Positions 13,117 through 14,089 of a DNA stretch of 14,089 nucleotides are shown one piece after another. A program made the position numbers and the translations under genes. Below the pieces are notes generated by a model. The model saw nothing but the letters and a program-made list of their open reading frames with translations. It searched no databases and was not told the DNA's origin. This stretch comes from Alphaproteobacteria bacterium (lineage in GTDB: Bacteria > Pseudomonadota > Alphaproteobacteria > UBA9219): the NCBI GenBank assembly GCA_028716765.1, contig JAQUPC010000056.1, positions 1 through 14,089 of the forward strand. The letters are read 5' to 3'. Positions within the stretch are counted from its first letter, which is position 1. Each line of letters starts with the position of its first letter.

Positions 13117-14089
13117 ATGCCACTTCCGTTCCGCGTTTTCTTTACAAAGCAATTCCGTACCATTCCCCGCGGCGTGTGGGCGCTTGGCCTCGTCAGCATG
13201 CTCATGGACACGTCGTCCGAGATGATCTTCAGTCTGTTGCCGGTTTTTCTTGTTAGCTCGCTGGGCGCGAGCGCGTTGGCGGTCGGCATCATCGAAGGCA
13301 TCGCCGAAGCGACGGCGTCCATTACTAAAATTTTCTCCGGCGTGATAAGCGATTTCCTCGGTAAGCGCAAAGCGCTGGCGGTTATCGGCTATGGTCTTGC
13401 CGCCCTTACGAAACCGGTGTTTGCGCTGGCGCAGACGGTCGGTTGGGTGGTCGGGGCGCGTTTTGTCGACCGCGTAGGGAAGGGCATCCGCGGCGCGCCG
13501 CGCGACGCGCTGCTCAGCGATCTGACGCCTCCGGGAACGCGCGGCGCGGCTTACGGGTTGAGGCAATCGCTGGATACGGTCGGGGCTTTTCTCGGGCCGC
13601 TGGCCGCCATCGGCCTCATGCTGATCTTGCATGACAACTTCAGGCTTGTGTTCTGGGTGGCTGCCGTTCCCGCGTTCGCCTCGGTGGCGCTTTTGATCTT
13701 CGCCGTCAAGGAGCCCGAAAAGCCCAAGACGGAGGAAAAGCGCAACGGCGCATTCAACCTCAAAAACCTGTTGACGCTGAACCCGGCTTTTTGGGGCGTT
13801 ATCGTCATCGCCACGCTTGGCACCCTGGCGCGCTTTAGCGAGGCGTTCCTTGTCTTGCGCGCGCAATCCGGCGGGCTGGACGTGGCCTTTTTGCCCCTCG
13901 TTTTTGTGGCGATGAACGTTGTTTATGCGTTCATTTCGACTCCGGCGGGCATTCTGTCCGATCGCATCGGGCGCAAGGGGCTTCTTGCCGCCGGTTACGC
14001 GATCCTGATCGTTGCGGATCTTGTTCTGGCGCGCGCGGGAAGCCTTTTTGGCGTTTTCGCGGGAATTCTTTTATGGGGCGCTCATATGG
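13117..14089 (+). CDS. Major facilitator superfamily transporter, cut by right edge
   Basis: The frame is open from ATG 13117 to the end of the window, giving 324 residues of a 12-helix transporter that probably has about 400. Hydrophobic segments alternate with the standard MFS loop motifs: motif A after helix 2 reads GVISDFLGKRKAL (75-87), and its half-two counterpart reads GILSDRIGRKGLL (278-290). The loop after helix 4 has RVGKGIRGAPRDALLSD (119-135), a signature of an MFS subgroup of uncharacterised exporters. A charged, Lys-rich central loop (about 198-215) separates the two six-helix halves. The substrate cannot be told. No ribosome binding site precedes the ATG; upstream codons are open back to 13021 but hold no other start codon. 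The preceding gene is divergent, so this probably begins a new transcript. Confidence 0.9.
   Translation, partial: MPLPFRVFFTKQFRTIPRGVWALGLVSMLMDTSSEMIFSLLPVFLVSSLGASALAVGIIEGIAEATASITKIFSGVISDFLGKRKALAVIGYGLAALTKPVFALAQTVGWVVGARFVDRVGKGIRGAPRDALLSDLTPPGTRGAAYGLRQSLDTVGAFLGPLAAIGLMLILHDNFRLVFWVAAVPAFASVALLIFAVKEPEKPKTEEKRNGAFNLKNLLTLNPAFWGVIVIATLGTLARFSEAFLVLRAQSGGLDVAFLPLVFVAMNVVYAFISTPAGILSDRIGRKGLLAAGYAILIVADLVLARAGSLFGVFAGILLWGAHM

Noticed and set aside
13030..13866. 278-aa open frame on the - strand opposite the MFS gene
   Set aside because: Charged, low-complexity shadow; the + strand encodes clear MFS motifs.

Overview
The window looks like chromosomal DNA from a GC-rich alphaproteobacterium. 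I base this on the mix of gene families: a double SH3-like periplasmic protein, an MJ0042-type zinc-ribbon membrane protein next to a CpdR-like receiver, a PlsC-type acyltransferase with the AAKHQSAWET signature, and a Tgt and CoaBC of alphaproteobacterial type. The genus cannot be told from sequence reading alone. Most of the window is housekeeping. I see no tRNA, rRNA, CRISPR array, transposase or phage gene, and no gene-free stretch over 300 bases; the longest gap is about 180. Region 1 (left edge to 5249, all + strand): queA (start just outside the window) and tgt overlap by four bases and encode two queuosine tRNA-modification enzymes. They are followed by a secreted double SH3-like protein, coaBC (coenzyme A synthesis), an RBBP9/YdeN-like serine hydrolase overlapping the coaBC end, and dut (dUTPase). 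Two repeat elements interrupt the series: a heptad-built inverted repeat before coaBC and a modular palindromic element before dut. Region 2 (5243 to 6782, - strand): an overlapping pair, a YdcF/DUF218 membrane protein followed by a PlsC-like acyltransferase. It converges on dut, and a second heptad-built inverted repeat covers both stop codons. Region 3 (6788 to 10213, + strand): an unrecognised 397-aa protein with a TTG start and an operator-like dyad in its promoter region, a zinc-ribbon/one-TM protein with a near-leaderless promoter, an overlapping single-domain response regulator, and galU. Region 4 (10255 to 12997): a small eight-cysteine secreted protein (- strand), ugd (+ strand, TTG start behind a strong ribosome binding site and a repeat-rich leader), and an unrecognised 250-aa secreted protein (- strand) whose stop codon interlocks with that of ugd. 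GalU and Ugd together convert glucose-1-phosphate to UDP-glucuronate, a precursor for envelope polysaccharides. Region 5 (13117 to right edge): the N-terminal 324 residues of an MFS transporter that runs off the window. I do not see a clear undescribed multi-gene system. The most unusual items are the tandem-then-inverted short repeats in three intergenic regions, the modular palindrome before dut, and the unknown 397-aa gene sitting where, from memory of alphaproteobacterial gene order, ftsE-ftsX would be expected.
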